From Porphyrobacter sp. (GTDB lineage: Bacteria; Pseudomonadota; Alphaproteobacteria; Sphingomonadales; Sphingomonadaceae): 64,000 nt of DNA. The stretch's first letter is position 1. Each line of letters starts with the position of its first letter. Location: NCBI GenBank assembly GCA_027531395.1, contig JAPZRO010000003.1, forward strand, positions 1-64,000, written 5' to 3'. The position numbers and the translations under genes are program-made. Positions 1-7,954 of the stretch are shown here, piece after piece. The notes under the pieces are model-generated. The model saw nothing but the letters and a program-made list of their open reading frames with translations, did not search any database and was not told where the DNA came from.

Positions 1-87
1 CCGGTCGTCGGGGTGCTGCGCATTCCAGTAATGCACGAAATTGCCGCCGATGAAGCCGGCGCCGCCGGTAACGAGCAGATTAGCCAA
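1..87 (-). CDS. rfbB: dTDP-glucose 4,6-dehydratase, N-terminal fragment (window edge)
   Basis: Only the first 29 codons are in the window; the rest lies before base 1. Reading the minus strand from a TTG at 87 gives a classic extended-SDR Rossmann start, with GGAGFIGGNFV as the NAD-binding glycine-rich loop. RfbB dehydrates dTDP-glucose, the second step of dTDP-L-rhamnose synthesis. The TTG start overlaps the last codons of rfbD, matching the tight overlaps in the rest of the operon. Product assignment rests on the motif plus position after rfbA-rfbC-rfbD. The start codon is inferred, since no ATG or GTG lies closer. Confidence 0.75.
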   Translation of the reverse strand, partial: MANLLVTGGAGFIGGNFVHYWNAQHPDDR

Positions 88-937
88 GCTTTGCTTCCTC
101 TTTCAGCATCAGGCGCAGATTGTCGCGCCATGCCACCGGCGTATCGCCGAGAAAGGCGCGGGTCTTGCTGCAATCGAGCAGCGAAAACGCCGGGCGCTGT
201 GCGGGTGTGGGGTATTCTGCCGTGGTGATCGCGTGGATCGCCGGAATGCGCGGGATGAGGCGCAGGGCATGGGCCTCCTCGGCGATGGCGACCGCGAATT
301 CGTGCCAGCTCGCCACACCGTCGTCGCAGTGGTGGAAGGTGCCGGTCGCGCCTTTTTCCACCAGCGCCCAGATGGTGCGCGCAAGGCCCATGGCCCAAGT
401 CGGCGCGCCGACCTGATCGGCGACCACGCGCAATTCGTCGCGCTCCTTCATCAGGCGGATCATGGTGCGCACGAAATTCGCGCCGCCCGCCTCGTAGACC
501 CATGCGGTGCGCACCAGCAGATCTTCTGCGCGCAAGCAGTCCTCGCCCTCGGCCTTGGTGCGGCCATAGGCGGACTGCGGGTTGCGGGCTGCGTCGGGCG
601 CATAGGGGGTGGAGGCGGTGCCGTCGAAGACGTAATCGGTCGACACGTGGACGAGTTTGCCACCGCTGTCGGCCATCGCCTCGACCATCGCGGCCACGGC
701 TTCGGCATTGATCGCGCGCGCCAGTTCCTCGTCGCTCTCGGCCTTGTCGACCGCGGTATAGGCCGCCGCGTTGAGGATCACGTCGGGCGCCTCGACCGTC
801 AGCCGCGCCGTCAGCATCGGCACGTCGGTCAGATCGCAATCATCGACGTCGATCGCGTTGATCTCGGCCCATGCCGGCGCGAGCCGCTGCAAGGCGCCGC
901 CAAGCTGGCCATTGGCTCCGGTGATCAGCACTCTCAT
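80..937 (-). CDS. rfbD: dTDP-4-dehydrorhamnose reductase
   Basis: 285 aa, normal length for RmlD. The N-terminus [16 protein letters not shown] is the NADPH-binding GxxGxxG loop. STDYVFDG and YGRTKAEGE (Tyr-x-x-x-Lys catalytic pair) are characteristic of the family. It reduces dTDP-4-dehydro-L-rhamnose to dTDP-L-rhamnose in the cytoplasm, the final step of the pathway. Its ATG overlaps the TGA of rfbC (ATGA), so translation is probably coupled. The sugar would feed surface polysaccharide; an O-antigen ligase-like gene lies about 11 kb away. Confidence 0.93.
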   Translation of the reverse strand: MRVLITGANGQLGGALQRLAPAWAEINAIDVDDCDLTDVPMLTARLTVEAPDVILNAAAYTAVDKAESDEELARAINAEAVAAMVEAMADSGGKLVHVSTDYVFDGTASTPYAPDAARNPQSAYGRTKAEGEDCLRAEDLLVRTAWVYEAGGANFVRTMIRLMKERDELRVVADQVGAPTWAMGLARTIWALVEKGATGTFHHCDDGVASWHEFAVAIAEEAHALRLIPRIPAIHAITTAEYPTPAQRPAFSLLDCSKTRAFLGDTPVAWRDNLRLMLKEEAKLG

Positions 938-1479
938 GCGAACACCGGCACTTGCGCCAGCGAGAGCCCGCGCGCGTCCTTTTCAGAGATTATCGGATCA
1001 AGCCCCGCCACCGGCCACTCGATGCCGACCGCAGGATCGTCCCACGCCAGCGTGAACTCGCTCTGCGGAGCATAGGGCGCAGTGCACTTGTAGAGGAAGT
1101 CGGTATCGTCCTCGAGCGTCAGGAACCCGTGGGCGAAGCCTTCGGGCACCCAGAACATCCGCTTGTTGGCGGCGCTCAGCTCGACCCCGACCCACTGGCC
1201 GAAGGTTGGCGAGGACTGCCGCAGGTCGACCGCGACGTCGAACACCGCGCCATTGGTCACCCGCACCAGCTTGCCCTGCGGCCCGGGGTTCTGGAAGTGC
1301 AACCCGCGCAGCACGCCCTTCTGCGAGCGGCTGTGATTGTCCTGAACGAAGGTGAGATCGAGCCCAGCCGCGGCAAAACCGGCCGCGTTCCACGTTTCCA
1401 TGAAGAAGCCGCGGGCATCACCGAACACGCGCGGCTCGATGATCAGCACGCCGGGGATGGCGGTCTCGACAATGTTCAT
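934..1479 (-). CDS. rfbC: dTDP-4-dehydrorhamnose 3,5-epimerase
   Basis: 181 aa, the usual size of RmlC cupins. Visible family signatures are the early [19 protein letters not shown], the [18 protein letters not shown] block carrying the catalytic His region, and [15 protein letters not shown]. It epimerises C3 and C5 of the 4-keto-6-deoxy sugar nucleotide. It overlaps rfbA upstream and rfbD downstream by 4 bases each (ATGA), so rfbACDB forms one coupled operon read on the minus strand. Confidence 0.95.
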   Translation of the reverse strand: MNIVETAIPGVLIIEPRVFGDARGFFMETWNAAGFAAAGLDLTFVQDNHSRSQKGVLRGLHFQNPGPQGKLVRVTNGAVFDVAVDLRQSSPTFGQWVGVELSAANKRMFWVPEGFAHGFLTLEDDTDFLYKCTAPYAPQSEFTLAWDDPAVGIEWPVAGLDPIISEKDARGLSLAQVPVFA

Positions 1480-2372
1480 GGCAGGACCGGCTGGTCGAGC
1501 AGCTTGAGCAGATAGTCGCCGTAGCCCGACTTCCTCAGCGGCTCGGCAATCTCGCGCAGGCGATCGGTGGTGATGAAGCCCTGCCGCCAGGCGATTTCCT
1601 CAGGGCAGCAGATCTTGAGGCCCTGCCGCTCCTCGGTGATGCGCACATAGGTCGCCGCATCGAGCAGCGAAGCATGAGTGCCGGTGTCGAGCCAGGCGAA
1701 GCCGCGCCCCATGATCTCGACCGACATCGTCCCTTCATCGAGATAGAGCCGGTTGAGGTCGGTGATCTCCAGCTCGCCGCGCGGCGACGGCTTCAGATCG
1801 CGGGCGCGATCGGCCACGGTTTCATCGTAGAAATAGAGCCCGGTCACCGCATAGTTCGACTTGGGCGCCTTGGGCTTTTCCTCGATCGACACTGCCGTAC
1901 CGGCCGCATCGAATTCGACCACGCCAAAGGCCTGCGGATCGTTGACCCGATAGGCGAACACGCTCGCCCCGGCGTCGCGCGCAGCGGCGTTCTGGAGCAG
2001 CTGCGGCAGGCCGTGACCGTAGAAAATATTGTCGCCGAGAATGAGTGCGCTCGGCCCGCCCTTCACGAAATCGGCACCGATGTGGAAGGCCTGCGCCAGA
2101 CCTTCGGGCTTGGGCTGGACGGCATAGCTCAGCGACACGCCGAAATCGCTGCCATCGCCCAGCACGCGGCGGAACTGGTCGGCATCTTCGGGAGTGGTGA
2201 TGATCAGGATATCGCGGATGCCCGCCAGCATCAGAGTGCTGAGCGGGTAGTAGATCATCGGCTTGTCATAGATCGGCATCAGCTGCTTGGAGACCCCGCG
2301 CGTCAGGGGGTAAAGCCGCGTGCCGGAACCACCGGCAAGAATGATGCCGCGCCTGTTTTTGCCGATTGTCAT
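1476..2372 (-). CDS. rfbA: glucose-1-phosphate thymidylyltransferase
   Basis: First enzyme of the dTDP-rhamnose route; makes dTDP-glucose from dTTP and glucose-1-phosphate. The nucleotide-binding signature [13 protein letters not shown] is present close to the N-terminus, followed by [20 protein letters not shown] and [11 protein letters not shown], all diagnostic of RmlA. I start at the ATG at 2372 (MTIGKNRRG, 298 aa). The open frame extends nine codons further, to 2399, but the shorter form matches family length. It is the promoter-proximal gene of the operon; the 2373-2593 interval separates it from the divergent lasso nucleotidyltransferase and probably carries both promoters. Confidence 0.94.
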   Translation of the reverse strand: MTIGKNRRGIILAGGSGTRLYPLTRGVSKQLMPIYDKPMIYYPLSTLMLAGIRDILIITTPEDADQFRRVLGDGSDFGVSLSYAVQPKPEGLAQAFHIGADFVKGGPSALILGDNIFYGHGLPQLLQNAAARDAGASVFAYRVNDPQAFGVVEFDAAGTAVSIEEKPKAPKSNYAVTGLYFYDETVADRARDLKPSPRGELEITDLNRLYLDEGTMSVEIMGRGFAWLDTGTHASLLDAATYVRITEERQGLKICCPEEIAWRQGFITTDRLREIAEPLRKSGYGDYLLKLLDQPVLP

Positions 2373-2593
2373 GGGATCCCCAGAAGCGCCTGAACGCAAG
2401 CCTCATTGCAACCCCGCGCTGCATTGCAGCATGGCCGTGACGGGTCAATCACAAATCCGACGAAGCGTTGCCTGCGGGCGAAATAAATGGCTTTCGCCAA
2501 GAGATGCTTTAGACCCCCGAACAGGCTGCAGCCGGCTTCATGCCGCCAAGCCGCCGCCAAATGCGAAAACGGTCACGACCTCAACAGACGACA

Positions 2594-3757
2594 ATGTCCA
2601 TCGAACAGGCAGACAGGTTTCTCGCAGATTGCGTTCGCGCAGTGCTTGAAGATCGGCAGGCACCCGTCTGGCCGGCCGGCTTCTGTTCGCAAGCGCAGCA
2701 CGAAATCGTCGAAGAACGCGCGCGTTTTCATGGGATTGCCGTTCTGCTCGGGCATGCGCAGGATGCGCTTTCGGGGTGGCCTGCTCCCGTTGCCGACGCG
2801 GTGCGCGGCGAGATGCGGCTTGCGGCTTTGTGGGAGGAGTTGCACCGCAAGATGATCGCCGGGATCATCGCACGGCTGGCCGAAACGGGCGTCACCACTA
2901 TCGTGATGAAGGGCACCGCACTCGCATACCTACACTACGCCGAACCGGCCACGCGGCGCCGGGGCGACACCGATCTGCTGATCCGCCCGGAGGATGTGGC
3001 GGCGGCGCGCGCGGTGCTCGAACAGGCCGGATGCTACCGCCGCGAGGATCCCCACGGCCTCTACTTCCAGGAGACCTGGCTGGTCGATTGCGGGGCCGGC
3101 ATGGTCCATTCGATTGACCTCCACTGGCAGCCGAGCGACCGCCCGGTGCTGCAGAGGATCCTCGCTGCGGAACGGTACTGGCAGGGCCGGCAGCCGGTCG
3201 AACGCCTCTCGCCGCATGCCGGAGCCCCCGACGCGCTGACGATGCTGGTGCACGGCGCGGTCAATCAGGCCTGGCACGTCGCGCGCGGCTACAGCGTCGA
3301 GGAGACCCGCGTGACGGGCGGACGGCGGCTTATCTGGGCGGTCGACTATCTCCGCCTCACCCGCGGGTTCGACGATGCCCGCTGGCAGGAGCTCGCCGCA
3401 TTCTGCGAGACGCATGATGCCGCAGCCCTCGTCCATCGGGCGCTCGAAGGCGCACAGCAGGATATCGGGCTGACGGTTCCCGCAGAGGTTATGGAGCGCC
3501 TGCGACGGGCGGCGGCGACTTCGGCCACCGAGGCCTATATCGCCGACCCCGACGTGGTGCGCGATTTCTGGCGCGACCTGCGGGCAGCCAGCAGCCTCGC
3601 AGTCAGGCTGCGCCTGATCCACAGCCTCGCTTTCGCCCCCCGCTCGCATCTGGTCGAGAAGTATCCGCGCAGCGCGCACTGGCCCACCGCGCTGCTGCAA
3701 CTGCGCCGCTACAGCGAGTCGCTGATCCCCGGGCGCAGGCAGCGGAGGGCGCCATGA
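2594..3757 (+). CDS. lasso-cluster nucleotidyltransferase-family protein
   Basis: 387 aa from ATG 2594 (MSIEQADRF); the frame opens upstream at 2540 but the intervening residues look non-coding. The central block, with MKGTALAYLHY followed by RRGDTDLLI, gives the G...DxD metal-binding pattern of minimal nucleotidyltransferases (family of PF14907). Relatives are recurrently encoded in lasso-peptide clusters containing an HPr-kinase homologue and PqqD-like proteins, but their substrate is not settled. The last codon overlaps the ABC transporter start by 4 bases (ATGA), so the two are co-translated. Role in peptide tailoring or in resistance is inference. Confidence 0.8.
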   Translation: MSIEQADRFLADCVRAVLEDRQAPVWPAGFCSQAQHEIVEERARFHGIAVLLGHAQDALSGWPAPVADAVRGEMRLAALWEELHRKMIAGIIARLAETGVTTIVMKGTALAYLHYAEPATRRRGDTDLLIRPEDVAAARAVLEQAGCYRREDPHGLYFQETWLVDCGAGMVHSIDLHWQPSDRPVLQRILAAERYWQGRQPVERLSPHAGAPDALTMLVHGAVNQAWHVARGYSVEETRVTGGRRLIWAVDYLRLTRGFDDARWQELAAFCETHDAAALVHRALEGAQQDIGLTVPAEVMERLRRAAATSATEAYIADPDVVRDFWRDLRAASSLAVRLRLIHSLAFAPRSHLVEKYPRSAHWPTALLQLRRYSESLIPGRRQRRAP

Positions 3758-5421
3758 AGCTCGCCTTCCTCACCAGCCGCGCGCGACCGTTTCTCGGCGA
3801 ACTGATGCTGATCAGCGGCCTTTCGCTGATCAGCGCCTTTGCGACTCTGGCGCTGCCGTGGCTGGCGGGGAATTTCCTGTCGGGCGTGCTCGGCGATACG
3901 GCAATCGACCTCGGCAGCACGCTGGTGCTGCTGGTGGTCGCGCTGGTTTGCCTGACCGCGATCAACATTGCCGTCGCGATCCTGTCGGAGCTTGCCTCGG
4001 GCCGGATCCTCGCGGGGCTGCGGCGCGAGACCTATGATCACATTCAGGCGATGCCGATCAGTTTCCATGATCGCAGCCGCACCGGCGATCTGCTGGCGCT
4101 GATGACCTACGAGGTCGACCGGCTGAGCCGGTTCCTCACCTCCACCCTTGCCGGCGTGCCCTCGATGCTGATCACGGCGATCGGGGCGGTGGCGCTGCTG
4201 TTCGTGCTCGATCCGGTGATGGCGCTGGTGGTGCCAGTGCTGGTGCCGGTGTTCTTCGTGCTGCTCAAGCTGATGGGCCGGCGCCTGCGGGTGCTCGCGC
4301 GCAAGGCCCGCAAGGCCGAGACCAAGCTGATGTGGATGGGCGAGACCGATCTCGACATGCTGCCCGCGATCAAGGCCTTCGCGGTCGAGGAGCACCATCG
4401 CAACGCCTATCACCAGGCGGTCGAGAAGGCCCGGATCCTGGCGCTCGGCCAGACGCGCCTGTCGGCCTTTGTCGGGCCGGTGGTGGCGCTGATTGCTGGC
4501 CTTGCGGCGATCACCATTCTGCTGGTCGGCAGCGAACAGGTGGCCGCCGGCACCCGCACTCCGGGCGAGCTGTTCGCCTTCCTGCTCTATGCCGCGCTGC
4601 TGACTCGTCCGGTCTCGGGCCTCGCCGACAGCTACGGCGCCTTTCAGGTCGCGCGCGGAGCGCTGGCGCGGCTGGAGGCGGTTTTCGGCAAGCCGCTCGA
4701 GCCGGGATATGCCGCAACCGGACGGCTGGCGCGGAGCACGGGGGCGATCGCATTCGAGAACGTCACCTTCGCCTATCCGGGTCGTCCACCGGTGCTGACC
4801 GATCTCTCGCTCGCCATCGCGCCGGGCGAAGTGGTGGCACTGACCGGCGCCAACGGCATCGGCAAATCGACCATGATCCGTCTGCTGCTGCGCTACTACG
4901 ACCCGCAAGGCGGGCGCATCACGATCGACGGGCAGGATATTGCCGCGCTGCAGGTGCAGGATCTGCGGCGGCAGTTCGGCTATGTCCCGCAGCGTCCTCT
5001 GCTGTTCAACGGCACGATCCGCGACAACATCGCCTTCGGAGCCGATGTGGACGATCCCGCCGCGCTCGAACGGGCGGTGGCGATGGCGCAGGCCGCCGAC
5101 TTCATCAGCCGCCTGCCGCAGGGGCTCGACACCGAGATCGGCGATGAGGGAATCCGCCTGTCGGGCGGCCAGCAGCAGCGCATCGCGCTGGCCCGCGCGC
5201 TATATCGCGATCCGCCGGTATACATCTTCGACGAAGCGACCAGCATGTATGATCTCGAAGGCGAGGCGGCCTTTGTCGAGGCCTGCATCCGTTCGCTTGG
5301 CGGACGCACGGTGATCATCATCACCCACCGTCCGGCCAGCCTCGCGCTGGCACACCGCATCATCCACATGGACGAACAGAGGCTTACCGCTAATCCGGTC
5401 GGCGGCACTAGGCAGGCGTGA
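3754..5421 (+). CDS. ABC transporter, fused permease-ATPase (lasso peptide exporter candidate)
   Basis: 555 aa half-transporter. The N-terminal ~320 residues are an exporter-type membrane domain with several hydrophobic helices and the AMPISFHDRSRTGDLLAL coupling region. The ATPase follows: Walker A GANGIGKST (around residue 365), signature LSGGQQQR, Walker B VYIFDEATS and switch ITHRP. The D-loop reads SMYD rather than the common SALD. There is no C39 peptidase domain, as expected for McjD/AtxD-like lasso exporters, because leader removal is done by B2. It overlaps the nucleotidyltransferase by 4 bases and runs convergently into the B1 gene, overlapping it by 14 bases. Confidence 0.88.
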   Translation: MKLAFLTSRARPFLGELMLISGLSLISAFATLALPWLAGNFLSGVLGDTAIDLGSTLVLLVVALVCLTAINIAVAILSELASGRILAGLRRETYDHIQAMPISFHDRSRTGDLLALMTYEVDRLSRFLTSTLAGVPSMLITAIGAVALLFVLDPVMALVVPVLVPVFFVLLKLMGRRLRVLARKARKAETKLMWMGETDLDMLPAIKAFAVEEHHRNAYHQAVEKARILALGQTRLSAFVGPVVALIAGLAAITILLVGSEQVAAGTRTPGELFAFLLYAALLTRPVSGLADSYGAFQVARGALARLEAVFGKPLEPGYAATGRLARSTGAIAFENVTFAYPGRPPVLTDLSLAIAPGEVVALTGANGIGKSTMIRLLLRYYDPQGGRITIDGQDIAALQVQDLRRQFGYVPQRPLLFNGTIRDNIAFGADVDDPAALERAVAMAQAADFISRLPQGLDTEIGDEGIRLSGGQQQRIALARALYRDPPVYIFDEATSMYDLEGEAAFVEACIRSLGGRTVIIITHRPASLALAHRIIHMDEQRLTANPVGGTRQA

Positions 5422-5686
5422 TCAGGTTCTTCTCGATAAACTGGGCTGCAAGCGCGAGGATATCCTCCTCGATCCGGGCGCGCGGCGCGTCGAACTCGGC
5501 CTCGATTGCATCGCACAATTCGGCCAGCGAACAGGGGCCTTCGGACAGGCGCTCCCAGATCCGGCTGCCAACCGGGTCGAGCCCGAAATAGACCCCGCTC
5601 GCCAGATCGAGCAAGACCATCTCGCCCGCAACTTCGCGCGCGATGACATCGTCGGAGACCTGGAAACGCTGTTCGAGTGTCATCAT
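5408..5686 (-). CDS. PqqD-like lasso leader-recognition protein (B1)
   Basis: 92 aa protein of the PqqD/RiPP recognition element fold. The pattern MVLLDLASGVYFGLDPVGSRIWERLSEG followed by a helical C-terminal half is the family hallmark. In split lasso systems, B1 binds the precursor leader (Tyr and Pro of the YxxP motif) and hands it to the B2 protease. The 7817-7945 precursor has a perfect YSSP. It starts at the first of two tandem ATGs and overlaps the TGA of the kinase-like gene by 4 bases. B2 is not adjacent but sits about 5 kb away on the other strand. Confidence 0.88.
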   Translation of the reverse strand: MMTLEQRFQVSDDVIAREVAGEMVLLDLASGVYFGLDPVGSRIWERLSEGPCSLAELCDAIEAEFDAPRARIEEDILALAAQFIEKNLITPA

Positions 5687-6534
5687 GGGTTTTGGCTTGT
5701 CCTGATCTCGGCAAGGATGGCAGCGATCACCGAAGGCAGTTCTTCGTATCTGCGCGGGTAGTCAAGAGCACTGCACCCGATACTTTCCGACAATTCTCCG
5801 ATGCGTCCGAAATGGGAACGCAGTCGCGGCTTATCCTCAACATCGAGCACGAAGGAATGCGGCAGCAGCTGGGCGAGCGCGGCCGGCCCCTCGAATGGCG
5901 TGATCGCCAGCGGCGCATCGTGGTCGCGCCCGAGCACATAGATGTGCGCAAGCGGAACCGGGGCGTCGCTGAACGGCAGGGCATCATCGGCGGCCAGGCT
6001 GTGCTTGTCGTCGTCCTCGGCGTCCGCGAACTCGCGGCCCAGCAGCCACGAGGCGCTGTCGACGAACAGCCGCAGCCGCGAATGCTTGGGCTGAAGCAGA
6101 TAGGCATCGCCCGAGGGCACCAGTTCGATCACGTCCTCGGTCATGAAGGGATAGCCGGCCTTGGCGAAGGCTCCGGCCAGCGTCGTCTTGCCCCCGCGCG
6201 ACAGGCCGAGGAAGGCGATCGCCTGCCCGTCGACCCGGACGGCGCTGCCGTGCAGGAACAAGCCGCCGAGATGATTGCCCACCAGCGGCACGACGCCGTG
6301 CTGGAACAGGCTCTCGAAATGATCGGGCGTGGTCTCGGGCGCGGGCCAGCCGGTGGCGCGGCGGGCCGCGATGTCGATGGCGAAGTCGGCCTCGTCCGGG
6401 AAACGCACCAGAAACCCCTCGGGCCGGCGATGGAATTCGGCCTTCACCTCGCCTTCGGGCGTCACCCAGCGATCATAGGGCGCGCTGGCGAGCGCGGGCT
6501 GGACGCGGGCGGGATGGGTTTCGAGCGCAAGCAC
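5683..6534 (-). CDS. HPr kinase-like protein of the lasso cluster
   Basis: 283 aa from a GTG at 6534. The middle shows a P-loop FLGLSRGGKTTLAGAF, then an acidic stretch (MTEDVIELVP) resembling the HPrK/P catalytic region. The N-terminal third lacks the HPr kinase regulatory domain. Relatives in paeninodin-type clusters phosphorylate the C-terminal residue of the precursor (established for PadeK-like kinases). Here the predicted core ends in Ile, so either an internal Ser/Thr (Ser2, Thr4, Thr10, Thr12) is the target or the protein has another role. Overlaps the B1 gene by 4 bases. Confidence 0.82.
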   Translation of the reverse strand: MLALETHPARVQPALASAPYDRWVTPEGEVKAEFHRRPEGFLVRFPDEADFAIDIAARRATGWPAPETTPDHFESLFQHGVVPLVGNHLGGLFLHGSAVRVDGQAIAFLGLSRGGKTTLAGAFAKAGYPFMTEDVIELVPSGDAYLLQPKHSRLRLFVDSASWLLGREFADAEDDDKHSLAADDALPFSDAPVPLAHIYVLGRDHDAPLAITPFEGPAALAQLLPHSFVLDVEDKPRLRSHFGRIGELSESIGCSALDYPRRYEELPSVIAAILAEIRTSQNP

Positions 6535-6544
6535 GGGACAGGGA

Positions 6545-7672
6545 TCAGACAGCGCAGTGATGGGCCAGAACCGATTTCACGAATTCCCGCACGGCCTGCT
6601 CGCTCGGGAACATGTCGGGCCATTCGGCGAGTACGCGATCGGCGATCGCGTCGGCCGAGCGCTGGCCATCGACTTGCGCGAGCACGAAGGCGCGGGCCTT
6701 GCCCTCGTGGCTCAGCGACAGCGGACGGCCGGGTTCCTTGACCAGATCGGCCGGGGTCAGCACCGTGCTGTTGAAGGTCGACATCTGCTGCCGTTTCGCC
6801 CCGCCCGGCGGCTGGATCGTCCACGAGATCATGGGGTCGTCTGCCCGGAAGCGCACCGCGACGCGGATTTCGTCCCCGGCTTCGACGGCAAAGCTTTCCT
6901 CGGCCGGCAGGAACGCCTGCGAGCGGCGGATGCTTTCGGGCGCGAGCGGGTTGTTGGTCATCCGCACGTCTTGGGCAAGGCGGCAGTCGAACCATCCGGC
7001 GAGGCCATCAAAACGCCCCGCGCGGGTCGCGGTCAGCACCGTTTCGAAACGGTAGAAATCGGGCTCGTCCGCCGCGAAATCGACATGGCCGAGCGCGACG
7101 GGTGCCGCGATCAGATCGGCGGCGGCATAGGGATAGGAGTAGCGCACGTTGCGGCTGAGCCGGTCTAGCCAGCGATATTGTTCGGGCACGCTCTCGCGCG
7201 TCCAGCCGTCGGCTTTGGCGAGGCAGTCGTCCGATGAAACACCCGCCACCATGAGATCGAGCGCCTGCGGGATCATCGCCCCGCCCGGCTTGAGGAACCG
7301 CTGGCGCGCATCGCGCATCAGCTGGATGATGCCGTAATCGAAGCCGAAGAAGCCGACATGATCGCAGATGATCAGATCGACCTGTTCGGGCAGCACGGTG
7401 CGGAAGGTCGATCCGGCGATGCATTCGTAGCGGTCGGAATAGCCGGCGCGGTCCATCACCTCGCGGGCGAGATGGATCGCATCGCTGCTGTCGATCCCCC
7501 ATACCTTGCTCGCGCCTGCCTCAAGGCAGAACAGGCCAAGCACGCCAACCCCGCAGCCCAGATCGGCCACGCGGTCACCGGGCCTCAGCGTCGCGCCAAT
7601 CGCCTGCCGGTAAAGCGCATTGCGCCCCGGCAGGGTGAGATATTCGATATGCTCGGCAAGAACGGCGGACAT
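6545..7672 (-). CDS. PRMT-like SAM-dependent methyltransferase with winged-helix-like C-terminus
   Basis: 375 aa from ATG 7672; a GGAAG lies just upstream. An in-frame TTG at 7687 is an alternative start. The N-terminal domain has SAM motif I (VADLGCGVGVLGLFCLEAGA), the acidic post-I residue (GIDSSD) and IICDHVGFFG, an arrangement like protein arginine methyltransferases. This is followed by a beta-rich PRMT-type barrel region. The last ~60 residues (VLAQVDGQRSADAIADRVL onward) resemble PqqD/RiPP-recognition winged helices; this is my inference from pattern only. It lies directly downstream of the lasso precursor and the core contains a single Arg (position 15), so it is a candidate tailoring enzyme. 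Confidence 0.8.
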   Translation of the reverse strand: MSAVLAEHIEYLTLPGRNALYRQAIGATLRPGDRVADLGCGVGVLGLFCLEAGASKVWGIDSSDAIHLAREVMDRAGYSDRYECIAGSTFRTVLPEQVDLIICDHVGFFGFDYGIIQLMRDARQRFLKPGGAMIPQALDLMVAGVSSDDCLAKADGWTRESVPEQYRWLDRLSRNVRYSYPYAAADLIAAPVALGHVDFAADEPDFYRFETVLTATRAGRFDGLAGWFDCRLAQDVRMTNNPLAPESIRRSQAFLPAEESFAVEAGDEIRVAVRFRADDPMISWTIQPPGGAKRQQMSTFNSTVLTPADLVKEPGRPLSLSHEGKARAFVLAQVDGQRSADAIADRVLAEWPDMFPSEQAVREFVKSVLAHHCAV

Positions 7673-7760
7673 GGACGGGGCTTCCAAAGCGCTGCAGCAG
7701 GAGGAGGCCTTGGCAGGTCAGGCCTGGCATGGCCTGAAATGCGGGGCCATAAAAGTGAAA

Positions 7761-7787
7761 GCCTCGCCTAACGGTGTTAGGCGAGGC
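7761..7787 (-). terminator. Perfect 12-bp hairpin downstream of the lasso precursor (terminator/attenuator)
   Basis: GCCTCGCCTAAC pairs exactly with GTTAGGCGAGGC across a 3-base loop. On the minus strand it is followed by a short T-rich stretch (TTTCACTTTTA). It stands between the precursor stop and the methyltransferase start. Partial termination here would make precursor and cyclase transcripts more abundant than tailoring-enzyme transcripts. The U-tract is interrupted, so leakiness is expected. Confidence 0.75.
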
Positions 7788-7816
7788 GATCTGCCTACGA
7801 TTTGGAAATGTCTGGC

Positions 7817-7945
7817 TTAGATCCGAACCATGGTGATGGTGCCGTCCATCATCAGGGTGCCGCTGCCGCCGGTCAGATTGCGGACCGAGCCGAACTCGAC
7901 CAGACGCGGGCTCGAGTACGAGGTCTTGGTGATTTCCTTGGTCAT
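7817..7945 (-). CDS. Lasso peptide precursor (leader plus 16-residue core)
   Basis: 42-residue ORF read on the minus strand from ATG 7945 to TAA 7817, with an AGGA ribosome site 7 bases upstream that overlaps the end of the cyclase gene. The leader carries YSSPRLVEFG (residues 10-19), matching the YxxPxLxxxG motif bound by B1, and Thr25 is at the conserved -2 position. The predicted core is GSGTLMMDGTITMVRI (residues 27-42). Gly1 and Asp8 can form the 8-residue macrolactam, leaving an 8-residue tail. There is no Cys, so a class II lasso is expected. Starting the core at Gly26 instead would give a 9-residue ring but would move Thr to -1. Confidence 0.92.
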   Translation of the reverse strand: MTKEITKTSYSSPRLVEFGSVRNLTGGSGTLMMDGTITMVRI

Positions 7946-7954
7946 GTCCCAATC

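Noticed and set aside
41..1075. 344-codon plus-strand open frame over rfbD/rfbC
   Set aside because: Overlaps two clear rfb genes on the opposite strand and has low-complexity composition.
5408..5686. PqqD-like gene as part of PQQ biosynthesis for the dehydrogenase at 37-39 kb
   Set aside because: No other pqq gene is present; the context and leader motif tie it to the lasso cluster as B1.
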